Shown here: piece by piece, positions 6,541 to 6,782 of the stretch | Layout of the letters: every line of letters begins with the position of its first letter | How positions within the stretch are numbered: the first letter of the stretch is position 1 | Assembly: GCA_002747015.1 (NCBI GenBank) | Contig: NVXI01000008.1 | Location: 80,364-87,145 of the forward strand | Reading direction: 5' to 3' | From: Zetaproteobacteria bacterium | GTDB taxonomy: Bacteria; Pseudomonadota; Alphaproteobacteria; Micavibrionales; Micavibrionaceae | Length of the DNA stretch: 6,782 nucleotides | Notes under the pieces: generated by a model | Databases searched by the model: none | What the model was told of the DNA's origin: nothing | What the model saw: only the letters and a program-made list of their open reading frames with translations | Position numbers and translations under genes: made by a program

Positions 6541-6782
6541 ATGCGTTTAATGATTATCGGTCGTCTGGATGGACATATTTCCCAAGCAGGTAAAATTGCA
6601 CTGCAACGCGGTGCAAAAGTTGTGCATTGCGAAGATATTGATCAAGCGATCGGGGCACTGTTAAATGGGAAAAGTGCCGATTTGGCCATGGTGGATGTGA
6701 AGCAAAAAATTGGGGTATTTATTAAGCGTCTAAAAACAGAACGCATCCACATGCCCGTCATTGCGTGTGGCATTGGCACAGA
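6541..6782 (+). CDS. flbD: Flagellar sigma-54-dependent regulator FlbD (partial, N-terminal 80 residues)
   Basis: FlbD activates late and represses early flagellar promoters with sigma-54 RNA polymerase in Caulobacter and relatives. Only the N-terminal receiver-like region is in the window: MRLMIIGRLDGHISQAGKIA, then LQRGAKVVHC, ADLAMVDV and MPVIACGIGT. These match the start of FlbD, including the lack of the acidic pair of a normal receiver near the first strand. The AAA+ and DNA-binding parts would lie beyond the right edge. AGGAG (6526-6530) lies 10 nt before the ATG. The frame is open to the edge. Its usual place downstream of fliN or motA supports the call. Because a minus-strand gene separates it from motA, it probably has its own promoter. 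Confidence 0.88.
   Translation, partial: MRLMIIGRLDGHISQAGKIALQRGAKVVHCEDIDQAIGALLNGKSADLAMVDVKQKIGVFIKRLKTERIHMPVIACGIGT

Noticed and set aside
1..6782. CRISPR arrays, insertion sequences, tRNA or rRNA genes
   Set aside because: No regularly spaced repeats, transposase-like frames with terminal repeats, or recognisable RNA gene sequences were seen on either strand.

Overview
This window carries part of a flagellar gene cluster, most likely from a low-to-mid-GC alphaproteobacterium. The best taxonomic clue is the partial gene at the right edge, whose N-terminus (MRLMIIGRLDGH..., RGAKV, VIACG) matches the receiver-like region of FlbD. FlbD is the sigma-54-dependent flagellar regulator typical of Alphaproteobacteria. 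The order fliF-fliG-fliH-fliN-motA-flbD and a PomA-like MotA fit a Rhodospirillales-like lineage. I cannot name a genus.

Layout, left to right. Positions 1-120 hold the 3' end of an unrecognised plus-strand gene. It converges on a minus-strand gene (170-685) for a FlaG-like protein, which has its own intrinsic terminator (119-143). A 357-bp divergent intergenic region follows (686-1042). It holds a good sigma-70-type promoter for the FlaG-like gene with a perfect palindrome over its -10 box, an extended -10 promoter candidate for the plus strand, and a hairpin close to the predicted fliF transcript start. The plus-strand cluster is fliF (1043-2719), fliG (2725-3750), fliH (3796-4500), fliN (4501-4875) and motA (4929-5765), with gaps of 0 to 53 nt and no internal terminator seen. 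A minus-strand gene (5788-6468) for a DUF1826-like protein of unknown function then converges on motA. It is divergent from the truncated flbD (6541 to the window end).

How the genes work together: FliF forms the MS ring in the inner membrane, and FliG binds its cytoplasmic C-terminus. FliN is part of the C-ring with FliM, which is not in this window. FliH regulates the export ATPase and docks it to FliN. MotA is the stator subunit that pushes on FliG; its partner MotB is also absent. FlbD would act above this as a transcription factor for later flagellar genes. The FlaG-like protein probably belongs to the filament or cap stage.

Most of the window is a standard flagellar locus, and I see no clear undescribed multi-gene system. 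The points most worth a second look are the DUF1826-like gene set antisense into the cluster, with an HxD...H...R arrangement that could bind metal; a serine where MotA usually has a conserved rotor-contacting glutamate; the FlaG-like protein with its domain near the N-terminus and a long Pro-rich tail; and three short structured DNA or RNA elements at control points (756-768, 978-1010, 3748-3799).
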